DNA from: Laburnicola sp. R22_1
Lineage: Eukaryota; Ascomycota; Dothideomycetes; Pleosporales; Didymosphaeriaceae
DNA: 64,000 nt
Direction: 5' to 3'
Assembly (NCBI GenBank): GCA_014281115.1
Contig: JACONQ010000006.1
Location: forward strand, 310,001 to 374,000
The notes below the pieces were generated by a model. That model made no database searches. It had not been told where the DNA came from and saw only the letters and a program-made list of their open reading frames with translations. How positions within the stretch are numbered: position 1 is the first letter of the stretch; the number at the start of each line of letters is the position of its first letter. A program made the translations under genes and the position numbers. Below, piece by piece: positions 20,908-31,926 of the stretch.

Positions 20908-22150
20908 TTAGAATACACTAATGTAGTTTCCGATTCGCTCTTTCTGGTTCTGCGCGATACACTCCGCTATCCAGGTGATGTTGCGGATTTCCTTTTCATA
21001 AGTCAGCAATGGCATGTTACGTAAAAACTGGCACTAACCTGTTCTCGAAGTTTGACCCAGGCATACACGATGGCGTGTGTGAACTGCCGGGTGAATGCCA
21101 GCTTGGAGATCTCCATCTCCTTCTGATAGAACAAGTCCTCGAGACTGCGTGACTCACCTCCCACCCCACCTGCCATGTTGCCAACACCACTGCCACCGCT
21201 GAGACCTGTCTGGTCGAAGAAGCTCTTGTATTCACCGACGCTTTCAACAGCAATGCGTACTCCCTCGACGTCGTCTGCCCGCGAGAGCATCAAAGTGCCC
21301 TCAGGATGCAGTCGCCCGAAGTTCGGGTACAGCTTCTTTCGGTCTGCCTTGGATAGCTCCGTGCCGAACGAGTTGAGGGTGATGTTGATGCTTCTCCTAT
21401 CCGCCTCGAACTCCAACACTTCTGACATAACCTCCGCCGTTGGCGTGCCAGCGATGTCTTCTGCCGAATTGACCCAGTTGTAAAAATCTTCGAGATAGTT
21501 CTTGTAGAGAGTGTTGCGGATGATTTCGATGTTGAGTTCATCAAGATCCTGGTGGCTAAGAGATCCTTTGAAATAGGCCGCAAGCGGCGTCTCGATCAAA
21601 ACGGAATTGTACAGCTCCTCGATGTTTGTCGCAACACACAGCACAGGCATGGTCTCGAACCAGCCAAGGGGGTGACATCGCTCGAGCAGTTCGCGGGTGT
21701 CTCGTTCGTGCAGCGTGCCGGTGATGAGCAGCGCAACATTGTCAATCATGTACCCGTACGTCAAGTACTCCATGAACTTGGAGAGCGAGCCGGTGGCGTT
21801 GGCTTGCACATAGCGGAACTCGGCGACGAGCTTCTCGGTAGTCTTGCTGGCGAGCGCGGAGGTGGAAGGGTTGGGAGGGAGCGATGCGAGGAAGTCACCG
21901 TAGGCGGGGGATAGCTGGAGCTTCACGTCTACACAGAGCTGTCAGCAGAAGCTCGGGAGAGGGGCTGGCTACTATACCATCGATGGTCTCGCACTGGGTC
22001 AGGTTGCTGTAGTTCTGACTAGTGAGCAGGGCATTGCGGTAGCCGCGTACGATGCCTTCAATGTAGCTGCGCAGCGGTTAGTCGCAAGCAGAAAGAGAAC
22101 CACAGGGTCGGAACGCACCCAAACTGCACGTTGTAGAATAGGCCCTCCAT
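20908..22150 (-). CDS. vma6: V-type ATPase subunit d (Vma6)
   Basis: Four exons: 22119-22150, 21978-22066, 21039-21928 and 20908-20991, with introns of 52, 49 and 47 bp, total 364 aa, the normal length for the family. The protein begins [19 protein letters not shown] and ends [10 protein letters not shown], both hallmark ends of subunit d. The middle has [18 protein letters not shown] and [10 protein letters not shown]. Family knowledge: a soluble V0 subunit that caps the proteolipid c-ring on the vacuolar face of the stalk and couples V1 rotation to the ring, essential for assembly and vacuole acidification. The last intron matters: without it the frame would end in an unrelated tail ([10 protein letters not shown]). 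A short Gly/Ser-rich insert ([14 protein letters not shown]) is an accessory loop. Confidence 0.97.
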
Positions 22151-22461
22151 GTTGGTGATGCTGCCCGCTCCTGGAGAGTGATGCCGTCTCCACTGCTGGC
22201 TGCTCGAGCTCGCCGCCCGTGCAGTACGCCATGATGAGTCAGCGACGGCTTGGCGTACAGCGGTTGCGGTTGCCAGGATCAGCGCGCACGGGGCACCTTC
22301 CCGAATAACTTCTACCACAACAGCGACTGCCCGTCTCGCACAACACAACACCACGACGGTCGCCCGCGCACACCAGGCACAGCACAGCACTGCGCCTTCC
22401 ACGCATCACTCTGCGCGCCGCTCTTTCAACCTGCGCACCATCCCTTCAACGACCAGACGCC
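22151..22461. promoter_or_regulatory. Divergent promoter region of vma6 and the next gene
   Basis: Only 311 bases separate the vma6 ATG (minus) from the ATG at 22462 (plus). The region must hold both promoters and 5' leaders. No canonical TATA box stands out; it contains repeated CACAACAC/CACAGCAC-like pyrimidine-purine runs. Confidence 0.6.
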
Positions 22462-24474
22462 ATGGTGACCACGCGCAATCGCGGCAGTGCGACGCCCGCG
22501 TCAGACACGCCGAGGAGGTCGACTCGCCGAACGCGAGCGGCCAGGAAGGACTCAGATGCTTCTCCGCTGTCCGCTGGGCTACCTGATAAGGTACCCAGGA
22601 GCAACAAGAAGCAGGCTGTGCGGAAGCCAGCGAGCGACGGGGAGCAAGACCCCGGGGCAGGCATCTACGCCCGTGAGATGGACCTTTCTTTTCCCCCACA
22701 AGTAGTGGAGTATTGGAGTAGCACATATAGCTACATCCATGGGCGGGTTAACGCCTGCATCAACGACATCAACGAGGCCAAACTCGAACAAAAGTTGGCC
22801 CCAACGCCCGAGCGCACCCAACTTGAGCGCCTGGAGGCCAATGTCTTTGAAGTTGAAGCTAACGTCAGCTCGACAGAAATCCGCCGAAGGGACCAGTCGA
22901 TCTCGCGCATCGCGTCCCCAACCACTCAGAGCACCGAAGAGGATCCGGCCATGGAGCGTATTCGTCTTGCCGTAGCCATGCGCGAAGAGGGCCGAGCCCT
23001 TACTCATTCGAGGGCTAACCTCGATGCGCCTTCAAACCCACCACCCGCAGCGACTACATCACCGGCAGATGCTGCCTCACAAGTTGCACCTTCGTCGCCG
23101 GTCGGGAGTCCTCACACCCCGTCCGTAGCGACCCCACAATCGGCGAAGACGTTCCTTGGCCGGATGTTTTCTTCACTCAGCTCTTCGTTCTGGGCCAGCC
23201 CGGTGCCAAAACCATCGCTCCAAACTCCAGTCGCTCCTACCGCCCCTCCGGTCCTCGGTGACTTGACTATGACTCTCACCCCAACTCCCACCCCTGTGGG
23301 CGAGTCTCGCGGCAAGAGCAGGGCAAAGCGACCGAACCCGCGACGTGCGATACTCAAGCATGTTACACAGAGTGTCAATGACTCCGACGAGCGAGTCAAA
23401 GCTGAGCAATGGGCTGAAGGTGTTGTAGCGCAGCTTTTCAATGATCCAGCTACCCTGGGCGAAAAGCGCAAGCGTCTGGAAGACGGCATCAAATACGGTG
23501 ATCTCAACCATTATGAGAAGCCATGGGCATCCGGATATGGTCTTGACGACGAGCTCTGGGACCGCATGGACGAGACTCCGGATGAGTATGCCCCGGGATG
23601 GGCGGTCTTGGAGCACCTGCGGAAGGAAGAAGAAGACAAGAACCGTCCACGGGCTAAGAGACAGAAAGACTCACACAACGTCACTTCGCAAGTCACACCC
23701 CTCAACGAGATGGCCGAACCCCCAGCTCCTGCCTTGTTCGACAGCAAGGGCAGGTCGGCCTCTCTTCTTGATCTCCATCCTCGCTCTTGCGTGGAGCCAT
23801 CGCCTAGGTCTATCTTCTATCTTAACGAGGAAACTGACGACTTGAACGGAAATGTCTTCAAGAGATCCAAGGATCGGAACCCACCACAGAAATCCGCCGC
23901 TGAACTCTACGCCGAGGCGCAGAAAGAGCTCAGTCGCAACGGCCATTCCGAAATATTCCCTGGTTCGTTCTGTGTACCGGATGGCTCGGACGACGAGGAT
24001 GAAGAGTCTGCAGATGAGCGTACCGCCTCTTCGCTTTGGACTCAGCAGCCACCGCCTGCTCCTGTCATGTCCCACGCTTCTCTTCCAAATTCAGTTGATC
24101 ATACCCCCTCTATTCCTCCGACTCAGGGTAATCTCATGGACAAGACGCTTGATCCGATCCGGGCGCAGCGTGCAAACATCATGAAGCATACTCCCCATAA
24201 ACCCAGCCGTCTTCGCGAGGTTTACCAGCCATCTCCTAGCCTGCGCTCGGATGCTGGCAACGAGCCGACGATTGTGGACCACTCAGACTTCGCCGACACA
24301 TACGGTTCAGAGATGCCGGATGCTCAGCCGCTCGATGTCCCCACCGATAAGAAGGCGTATTACGAGGCTTACGCTCAGGTTAGTGCCACAGCTGTCGAGT
24401 GGGATGACCCTATGATCGAGTTCGATCACGACTTCCTTGAGGATGATAGTGACCTGGACGAGATCGACCTCTGA
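22462..24474 (+). CDS. Uncharacterised disordered, probably nuclear protein
   Basis: Single open frame of 670 codons. The N-terminus is Arg/Ser/Thr-rich (RRSTRRTRAARK), a likely nuclear localisation signal. A short predicted-helical segment follows (VVEYWSSTYSYIHGRVNACI, LERLEANVFEVEAN), then a long Pro/Ser/Thr-rich middle, a conserved-looking block (VAQLFNDPATLGEKRKRLED, HYEKPWASGYGLDDELWDRM) and an acidic C-terminus ending DFLEDDSDLDEIDL. No catalytic motif is recognised. The frame is intact and uses codons like its neighbours, so it is a real gene. Function unknown; the architecture suggests a nuclear scaffold or regulator. Confidence 0.75.
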   Translation: MVTTRNRGSATPASDTPRRSTRRTRAARKDSDASPLSAGLPDKVPRSNKKQAVRKPASDGEQDPGAGIYAREMDLSFPPQVVEYWSSTYSYIHGRVNACINDINEAKLEQKLAPTPERTQLERLEANVFEVEANVSSTEIRRRDQSISRIASPTTQSTEEDPAMERIRLAVAMREEGRALTHSRANLDAPSNPPPAATTSPADAASQVAPSSPVGSPHTPSVATPQSAKTFLGRMFSSLSSSFWASPVPKPSLQTPVAPTAPPVLGDLTMTLTPTPTPVGESRGKSRAKRPNPRRAILKHVTQSVNDSDERVKAEQWAEGVVAQLFNDPATLGEKRKRLEDGIKYGDLNHYEKPWASGYGLDDELWDRMDETPDEYAPGWAVLEHLRKEEEDKNRPRAKRQKDSHNVTSQVTPLNEMAEPPAPALFDSKGRSASLLDLHPRSCVEPSPRSIFYLNEETDDLNGNVFKRSKDRNPPQKSAAELYAEAQKELSRNGHSEIFPGSFCVPDGSDDEDEESADERTASSLWTQQPPPAPVMSHASLPNSVDHTPSIPPTQGNLMDKTLDPIRAQRANIMKHTPHKPSRLREVYQPSPSLRSDAGNEPTIVDHSDFADTYGSEMPDAQPLDVPTDKKAYYEAYAQVSATAVEWDDPMIEFDHDFLEDDSDLDEIDL

Positions 24475-24644
24475 TCGCTGGCGTCCTACAAAAAGCATTG
24501 TTTCCATTTCAACGATACCCCTCTTTCCTAATCCTTGTCCCACTGCATCACCACGGCGTTTCCGAGGTTTGTACGCATTACAGGCTGTCTCATGGCTTTC
24601 TTTATTCCACAGCTATGATATGCTCTTCCCTGGATGCTGATTTT

Positions 24645-24745
24645 CTGTACGATGGCTCTTTGCATCTCTGTACGACGGCTCTTCATTTCCCTGTACGATG
24701 ATTCTTTACTTTCCTGTACGACGGCTCTTCACTTTCTGGTACGAA
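24645..24745. repeat. Minisatellite, about 23-bp period
   Basis: CTGTACGAYGGCTCTT or a close variant starts at 24645, 24668, 24691 and 24714, with a degenerate fifth copy near 24736. It lies 170 bases past the stop of the preceding gene and may be transcribed in its 3' UTR. Confidence 0.8.
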
Positions 24746-24933
24746 AGTCCTTTACATATTACTGGTTCCGACGAATTGAGCTGGAAGGGTGTCTGTCCGA
24801 TCGCCAATACTCCGGTTTTTGTCTCTTTTAGGCGACCTGCCAAATGTTTCAGGTGGTCCTGTTCTTTATAATTGTTGGATACGGATGGACTTTGCTCTTC
24901 TGCCTGCGCCACCCTCGCCTTGGTCCGGTTCGA

Positions 24934-25095
24934 GGTCCCTGGGGTCGAGACTTGTCTCCCCTAGGTCGATCTCACCATAGTCTCGGATGGATTGTCGAAC
25001 ATTTCGAGTGGCTTTTCTCTGCTCCTTGTGACGTTTCTGCTCTGCATAGGTCTGAGATTCCTGGGGTTGAGACTCGTCTCCCCTGGGTAGATCTC
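24934..25095. repeat. Pair of imperfect direct repeats of about 38 bp
   Basis: The segment reading CCTGGGGTCGAGACTTGTCT... at about 24937-24972 recurs as CCTGGGGTTGAGACTCGTCT... at about 25059-25094, 122 bases apart. Differences are mostly transitions. Origin unknown. Confidence 0.65.
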
Positions 25096-26308
25096 GACCT
25101 GGTCAGCGATGGGCTAGGATTTAGCAGGTTTTTGGTTACTTTGGTGTCTCGTGTGGGAGATGGGCGTGTAGCTATGGTCGGCTCGTGGTAGCCTTGCATT
25201 AGATTCCAAATTTTTGATTCACTGTGTCGTCTGCTTGTGGCGCTTTTTAACATTGCGATTGTGAAATGTGAATGATATTTATATTCTGGCTTGTGGGGGC
25301 TGTAGTATACAGTATAGTACTGTGTAGGACAAAAGTCTGAGTACAATGACTATGTGTTACCCTATGACAACCAATACCAAACCAACTGGACTTTTGTCCT
25401 GTAGCTGTATGTATGACTTGTTTTGACGCCGACTTTAAAGTCGTAGGTAGGTAGCTGGATTGACGCAAGACGGGGGGAAGTGTTTGTTAATCAAGGTACT
25501 ATTAGTCGGGTATTCTCACTCCGCGTCTATCTTTCTTATCATGTTTTCTCTAGTACGAATTAGACATTCGTACATCTTCACTCACTCACTCACGCGTATA
25601 GGCAGGTTTGTAAATGTGACATTGCTAGCCTAGCAGCAACGACATATGTTAACATCATGAACTGCATCTTCAATCATATTTTTATAGTCGTAAGTTGAAA
25701 CAATAGCGAATCTTTTATTATATTCTTTATATTTTCTGTACGTACTTGAAACCCAACAGTATCCGATAGATCGCGCGCTTGTCGACATGACTGTGAGAGA
25801 GCGTCCTGCTCTATCAACCAATCAATCAGTCCGTCAGTCTACGAACCCGAGCTTGCTGGGTTTTGGGGCTGGGTTGTACGGTTGTACCCGGAGGTGCTTC
25901 CGATATATCGGCTACGTGGGTTGGGATAGGTGGCTGTATGTGGTAGGTAGATAGGGTATTAAGAGAGGTGTATGCGAGATCGACACACGGTGAAGGATGT
26001 GAAGTATAAGACTCCCGTCATTCTGGACCCCGTGTGGAGATTTTATCCTACTATTCACGACGTTTGTCTGGGCCTGAGGTCGTGTGTTCACTGGGTTGGG
26101 TGAGGGACTGTCTGGCCACAGAGTCGACACCGAAAAAAAAAAGGAAAAGAAAAAGAGCAGATAGAAGCGTAGGATCATCAAGCATCCTTAAACCAAGGAC
26201 GCGAGATCAACTACCCTCCATTCATTCCCCTCTCCTCTCCTCTCCCTATCCAGTCCGACTCAGGACCTGCTATAGAACCAAGCATAAAACCCTACCTCCT
26301 GCACCGCC

Positions 26309-27130
26309 TCAAGTCACATACCCGTTCGCCTTCCACGTACCCTGCTGCCCCCGTCTTTCCGACGACGATGACAGGCGTACCTCAGATTTCGACCGGCGCT
26401 TCCCCCTCCCTTTCCCCCTCCCTTTCCCCGCCAAAACCTCCATAAGCCCCAACCCCTCCAACTTGCCCAAAACCCTCCCAATCAACCCCACAACCCTCGA
26501 CCGCTTCCTACGCTCCTGCTCCCTTTTCCCCCGCGGCAAAGCCGGCAACTCCTTATCCAGATCGACGACCGCTAACCGTCGCCGCGTAGACGCAGACGCA
26601 GCAGCATACTCCTTCGCATCGATGGCAAAGTACTCCGACACGCCCGAGCTATAGCTGCTCCGACTCGGCGAAGCTGAAGCTGAAGCTGGACCTGGACATG
26701 GACATGGAGCGGAAGCATCATAATGCACGTGCGCGACGCGCCCATCATACTCGTACTCGTACCCGGTCTCGCCGTCCAGCCCTTCGACGTACACGCCGCG
26801 AGTAGCGCGGTCGTACCGGATCTCCAAGTCCTCGTGTCGGGCGATGAGGTCCGGCGAGGGCGGGGAAGGCAAATGCATGCGCTGCTGGAGGAGGGCGTCG
26901 AGTTGGGCTTGCGTGGGCTGGTGGCGGGTTGGGTTGTTGCGGTACAAGACGAGCATTTCGCCATTCGGGGCGAAATCGACGAACATGGTGCCGCAGGAGG
27001 AGCGGCGGTGGAGGGAGCGCGACGTCAATTGCGAGGCGATGTAGGCGTCGATTGTGGAGATGAGGTCGTCCATGCCTTGTTTTTGGCGGGGCGAGGCCGC
27101 TCGTGGTTTTGTAAGTGTTGTGGTGGACAT
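26309..27130 (-). CDS. Uncharacterised 273-aa protein
   Basis: Intact single-exon frame from ATG 27128-27130. The N-terminal half looks folded (GMDDLISTIDAYIASQL, CGTMFVDFAPNGEMLVLYRN, DLEIRYDRATRGVYVEGLDG). The middle is a repetitive Ala/Ser/Pro/Cys stretch produced by GCTGAA and GGACAT-type codon repeats near 26660-26705. The C-terminal part is basic (KREQERRKRSR, KGRGKGRGKRRSKSE). No signal peptide or known domain is recognised. It may be lineage-specific. The basic tail could bind nucleic acid or membrane; that is a guess. Confidence 0.62.
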   Translation of the reverse strand: MSTTTLTKPRAASPRQKQGMDDLISTIDAYIASQLTSRSLHRRSSCGTMFVDFAPNGEMLVLYRNNPTRHQPTQAQLDALLQQRMHLPSPPSPDLIARHEDLEIRYDRATRGVYVEGLDGETGYEYEYDGRVAHVHYDASAPCPCPGPASASASPSRSSYSSGVSEYFAIDAKEYAAASASTRRRLAVVDLDKELPALPRGKREQERRKRSRVVGLIGRVLGKLEGLGLMEVLAGKGRGKGRGKRRSKSEVRLSSSSERRGQQGTWKANGYVT

Positions 27131-27865
27131 TTTTGTATGTATCGATGTGTTGGTGCTGTTTTGCTTAAGTGTGGTTCGCTTTCAAGTTGCGTTGTCTGGG
27201 TTTGTGTGGTTCTGCTGGAGAGAGGGTAGAACATGAAGATGCTATATGTAGGAGGAGAGGCTATCCATTGGGCATGAATACCCCAAGGCATGTATATGAA
27301 CATGCCCGAGAGCAAGGCGTTGTAAGATCGGGGAAGTGTACATTGTGAAGAGCATTGTAGCTTAACAAAATATGTAGCGGCGACTCTGCATTGTGCGCAG
27401 CATCCATGTCTGAGACCTGCGCGACAATCAGTACCAACTTTAACCCACGTCCTTACCGAGAAATCGCGGAGGCAATTAGCATATAGCAATAGCGTGGCAC
27501 TGAATCTTCTTCCTGGTGTAGATTGCTCAGAGTCACCGCAAGAGACAGAAAAGATAGCAGAGCGGAAGGATCGAGGACAAACCCAGATACATCTCAATTA
27601 CCAAATTATGTAACTACAAGCTCCACCACATGCTCACGCCTCGCATAAAAGGACGTTGCAGACGCCACAAATTTGTCGGCAGAAAAATATCGCACTACGG
27701 CGTATATGCTCGCAGAACAGACAGATCCCGGGAGATGTCCGAAATCACAATGAGGAAAATACACGAAACAGGCAGTGGTATATACCAAAAGACCAACTCC
27801 GGAGACATGAACAATCGGCAAGGCCCTTAGGAGGAAGGCCCAGGTATACTGAGGGGTGATTTCGC
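27131..27865. other. Intergenic
   Basis: Promoter side of the 273-aa gene and 3' side of the CBM48 gene. No feature recognised. Confidence 0.5.
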
Positions 27866-30072
27866 TTACTTGGTGCTCGAGAACTTCTCCTTGATCTTCC
27901 CGAAGATGGAGCGCCTCTTCTTCTTCTTGTCTGTGGCACCAGAAGCGACGCTCTCGGGCGTGTTCGTGGACGGAGCGGTGTCCTCTTTCTTGGGTGTCTC
28001 GGGCGCCGATTTCGTCGCGGTAGTGCTCGACTGAACACCAGTGGTAACCACAGGCTCAGTTTGATGGTTGGTGGTGGGCTGCTTTGACATGGGTGAAACG
28101 TCACGAGAGTCGACCACTGGCTGGGCAGTCTCCGGCTGGGCAGGCGCACTAGCAGGTGCATTGGGACGTGGAGCATCAAGAGCGTCTGGCTCGCTCGAAG
28201 ACTTGAGCGGCTTTGTGTCTTCTCCAGAGAGGCCGGGGGCGGTTTCGCTTGTTGCGGCGGTGATGGTCGGTGGAGGGTCACTGGCCTCGGTGACTTTCTT
28301 AACCTCCTTTAGCAGCTCCGACTCCACCTCCTTCTTCTCCTCGACTGCCTCGGGGTTAGCAGCCGCCTCCGGACTAGCGTGAGCTTCCTTCAGACTCTCA
28401 GCGACAGCTTCTGGGACGTCGGTCGCAGTAGCCTTCCCATCTGGCTTGTTCAAGCCCTGCAGCAGTTCTGACTCCACTTGCTTCTTCTCTTGGACTGCCT
28501 CAGGGTCGGCTGCAGCCTCCGGGCTAGCGTGGGCTTCTTTTTGGCTCTCGGCGACGACATCTGGCACCGCAAGAGCAGGAGTTTGCTCTGCCTTGGTGAA
28601 GCCTTCGACCAATTCTGACTCCACCTGCTTCTTCTCCTCGACTGCTTCAGGGTTGGAAGCAGCCTCGGGGCTAACATGAGCTTCTTTCTGACTCTCAGCG
28701 ATGACTTCGGGCACCTCGCTAGCCGTAGCCTGACCGTTCAAGCCAATGGTCTCAGCCGCCTTGTCCTTGGCGGCGTAGGTAGCGGCAGCAAAAGCGCCGG
28801 CAGCAGCTGCAACTCCAGCAGCCGCGGCTCCAGCCATCTGTTGGGGCACGGAGCTCTCAGAAGTAGCCGGCTCTTCTGGTACCATCATTTTCAGCTCTTG
28901 CTCGACCTCCTTCTTCTCTGAAACAGCCTCAGGATTGGCTGTAGCTTCCGGCTCGAAGCCAGCCTCCTTCTGGCTCTCGGACACAGTTTCAGGGACGCTG
29001 CGGGGCTCGATGGGCACTTGACCAGCGAGCATAGCAGTCGTGCTGGTGGGTGCAGCGGACTGGATGGTGACACCTGGGTCTTGCTCAGTCTTAGCATCGG
29101 CATCTTTAGGCAGGCTCGACTCAGGAATTAGGCTGCCGGCAAGGGGTGGCAGGCTAAACATACCGCCCTTGGCCTCCCTCTCGGCTTCAGGAGTGGAAAT
29201 AACAGGATTCAGCTGAGGAGGCTGAGCGTCTGACTTCTCATAGGAAGCAGGATCAGTCGTAGCGGTGCTTGAGATGGTGTTGGAGGTCAAAGTGCTCGGG
29301 TCGGGGACCTTCTCGCCAGGCGCAAGTTGAATTGGATTCCCAGGGCCCGCGGTGGCGGGAATGGGCGAAACACTGACGCTCGCGTCTTCCGGGTCCTCTC
29401 CATGCTTGACCGTTGATTGAACCGTATTGCTTGTCAGCGTCGAAGGGTCTGGCACCTTCTCGCCGGGCGCGAGCGTTACGGGGTTTCCCAGACCTTCGGT
29501 GGCAGGAATTGGGTTGACGGAGAAGGCCTGGGGCTCGTTGGACGAGATCTCGACGGGGGGCGTCAGAGGGAAGGAACCGGGAAGGTCTTCGTTCGCTGGG
29601 GTGTTGGCGCTCTCTTTGGGCACGGCGCCAGCAAGAGCGGCGGTGGACGATTCAGGAGCGGCCGAGCTAAGCGTGCTCACGGGTGGTTCCTTGATATCGT
29701 CGGGGCCGAGGACGTTGTTGTAGTTGCCCTGGCCGTCGGATTCTTTGGGCGCAGACTCGTTGGTACACCAGTTCCCGTTGACGACGAACTACCGATGGCT
29801 TGGATTAGTACCATGCGCTGCATTACGGGCGAGAATGATGTGGGGTGGCAGCAGCCAAAGACGTACCTTGTACTGGTGCTTGTCCTTGGGCAGCTCAATG
29901 GTCTTCTTGAAGATGCCATTCTCGTTCTCTAGCTTGACCGTCTTCCGCCAGTCGTCAAACGAGCCGGTCACGAAGACCTCGTCGGCTGGGTGTTCCCTAG
30001 GCAAGTGCGTCAGCGCACCGTCATCCCGTTGCGGGGCGACCATACGTACCAGGTGAAAGTGTAGCTGCCCAT
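27866..30072 (-). CDS. CBM48/AMPK-glycogen-binding-domain protein, Crp1/Mdg1-like, with internal repeats
   Basis: Three exons: 30050-30072, 29867-29996 and 27866-29788, total 691 aa. The two introns (53 and 78 bp) both cut the N-terminal domain, which spans residues 1-80: MGSYTFTW, VFVTGSFDDWRKTVKL, FKKTIELPKDKHQYKF and VVNGNWCTNE. This is the AMPK1_CBM/CBM48 fold seen in AMPK beta subunits and in yeast Crp1 and Mdg1. The other 600 residues are acidic, Ala/Pro/Ser/Glu-rich and largely disordered. They contain two copies of GEKVPDPSTLTSNT and four copies of a roughly 50-residue unit built around ESQKEAHASPEAAANPEAV. A short Ala-rich segment (AAGVAAAAGAFAAATYAA) might be membrane-associated. 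The C-terminus is basic (KKKKRRSIFGKIKEKF). Family members have been linked to cruciform DNA binding and to G-protein signalling. The ligand is unproven here. Confidence 0.8.
28290..28970. repeat. Coding tandem repeat (four units of about 50 codons)
   Basis: Inside the CBM48 gene. The unit encodes a Val/Ile-x-Glu-Ser-x-Lys-Glu-Ala start and an Asn-Pro-Glu-Ala-Val-x-Glu-Lys-Lys end. The three downstream units are nearly alike; the first in protein order is more diverged and separated by the Ala-rich segment. Copy number may vary between strains. Confidence 0.8.
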
Positions 30073-31926
30073 GTCTCGGATGGCAAAGGCGCAGGTGTGC
30101 GGGCAGAGAGATGGGACCTAGGGGCTGAGACGTTTTGTCTCGGGCGCGAATTGCGGTGGTTGGTGAGGATCAGGAGTGCGCGGAGCGGGCGGGTAGGTGT
30201 CGGTGCGGCGCCACGGCACTATCGGGAATGCGATAAGAGCAGCAGCGGGCGACGCAAGGCTGAAGGCACAATGCGCAGGTAGCGGTGAATTATGGAGAGG
30301 ACGGCGAGGGGAATGCGTGTAGAATTGAGCGATAGGCGTGCACAAGCTCAAAGAGGACAAAGAAAGACTGCGAAAGCCTAGTAGCGTCACCTGGGTCCTG
30401 GGCAACCTTGACCTGGGAAGCTAGGGTGCATAATTTGCGGACAGCATAAGCAACAGCGGGGTTACCAGCCACAGGGCATCTATTACGCCATTTGCCCGTT
30501 TCGTGGCCTTGGCTGGCAGCTTCTACATGAATGGTTGACGTCAGGTTCGCTGTACGTCGTGCCGCACCGCGCTGCGTTTGCGACGACGACGACGATGAAG
30601 ACGATGAAGACGAGCTGCTGCTGTTTGCATGGCGTCATCGTGGTTCGCTCGCATTGACAAATCGCCCAGCCTGGCACGTGCTTGCCGTTCCACCCAGTGC
30701 ATCGCGATGCTGCATGCATAGCCCAGGCCTATGTCTGAAAAACTCAACACCACCGCGTCTCCGTGCCCGTTTTGTGGCTGCAGCCTTGCTGTCTTGCATC
30801 CAAGCTCGCGCACGACAGCCAGAGGGCGAGCCATGATGGGGCTCACCGCCAGTCTCAACGCATCTACAAGTGGACACGCACCGTCGTCCTGACCGGGCGT
30901 CGCTTGGCCGCATCGGTGGAGAGGCGGTCGCCGTGCATCAGACTTGTGAAGTCGGTGTCTGGACAGAAACACCTGGTGCAGCGACAGCACGACACTGCCG
31001 AGCACATCCTCTCCCCGGCGGCTCAGAGGATGCCCCTGCCCAGCCTTGTTGCAGCATGCTCGCGTGCTTGTGCCGCGCGCTGTTCTGCAGCCTTGCTGCC
31101 AAGTTGCTGGACACGCTGCGCGCGGGCGGACCACTTGGGCGCATCTGGCAGTGCGGCATACGGCACGGCTACCACGGCGACGTCGATCGTCTTCCGCCCA
31201 GGAGAAGGCGTACAAAGGCAGGGCAGCGGACGCCAGCGTGGTGTTGATGCCGTCGTCGTCGGCCGTCGTTCGCTCCACGGTGCACGCTAGGCCGGAGCTT
31301 TGACTGCACGGCGTCCAGTGTCGCAGCTTTGGCCTGGTGCGGGAGCTACGGGCGCATCGCATCTGGTGGGCAGTGATGGATCATGGTGTTGCAGCTGGCA
31401 GAAGCCTTGGAAAGCTCTCTCGCGCACGCTCTGGCTCTTCACCCAGCCGCCGCCAGAAGAAACAGCGCCGCAGCCAATCGACGAGCCGTGGCTGCCCGGT
31501 GCCGGCCGTCCTTCGCGGTTCCTGTCTCACTCGCACCTGCGCGCGCCGGCTGGGACTGGCCCTGGTGAGCGCCTGTGTCTCCCATGCGCGCTCTAGACGT
31601 GTTCTGGAATCTCTTAAGAAGCTTGGGAAATCGTGCTGCCTGCCTGCTGCCAGAGCTCTGCCAGAGCTCTGCCAGAGAAGCCGCCTTCCTCAGCCCTACC
31701 CGCCCCGCCGCCTCGCACTGCTATCGCTATCCGCATCGCACCGCCTCTGCTCTTCTTGACCTCGATACCCTCCCCTAATCCCTAGCACTCTCCTCTGCCC
31801 TCCCCGCTCCCGTGCTGCCACGCTGCCGCGCGCCGTGTTCGCTTGTTGCCCAACTGCACTATCCCTGCGCCCGGTCGTCAAAGAGCTACGGGCCCTCGAC
31901 CCCCCGCACCTCACCTCTCTCTCTCC
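30073..31926. promoter_or_regulatory. 1.85-kb divergent region between the CBM48 gene and pkaR
   Basis: GC-rich upstream DNA of both genes. A perfect CRE palindrome TGACGTCA lies at 30536-30543. A GACGAC/GATGAAGAC trinucleotide-like run lies near 30578-30612, and a CTGCCAGAGCT triplicate near 31649-31678. The long overlapping open frames on both strands (up to 273 codons, 30541-31362 minus) start at non-consensus positions and look like GC-driven shadows. A long 5' leader for pkaR is plausible. Confidence 0.5.

Larger units (their letters stand above)
24475..26308. other. Intergenic, 1.8 kb
   Basis: Two convergent genes end here. Apart from the minisatellite and the repeat pair it is pyrimidine-rich and AT-leaning sequence with no supported gene. 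The A-run near 26131-26156 is part of an A/G-rich tract. Confidence 0.55.

Noticed and set aside
30541..31362. 273-codon minus-strand open frame upstream of pkaR
   Set aside because: Arg/Cys/Ala-rich composition typical of a GC-rich shadow; long frames exist on the other strand over the same bases; no motif or splice logic.
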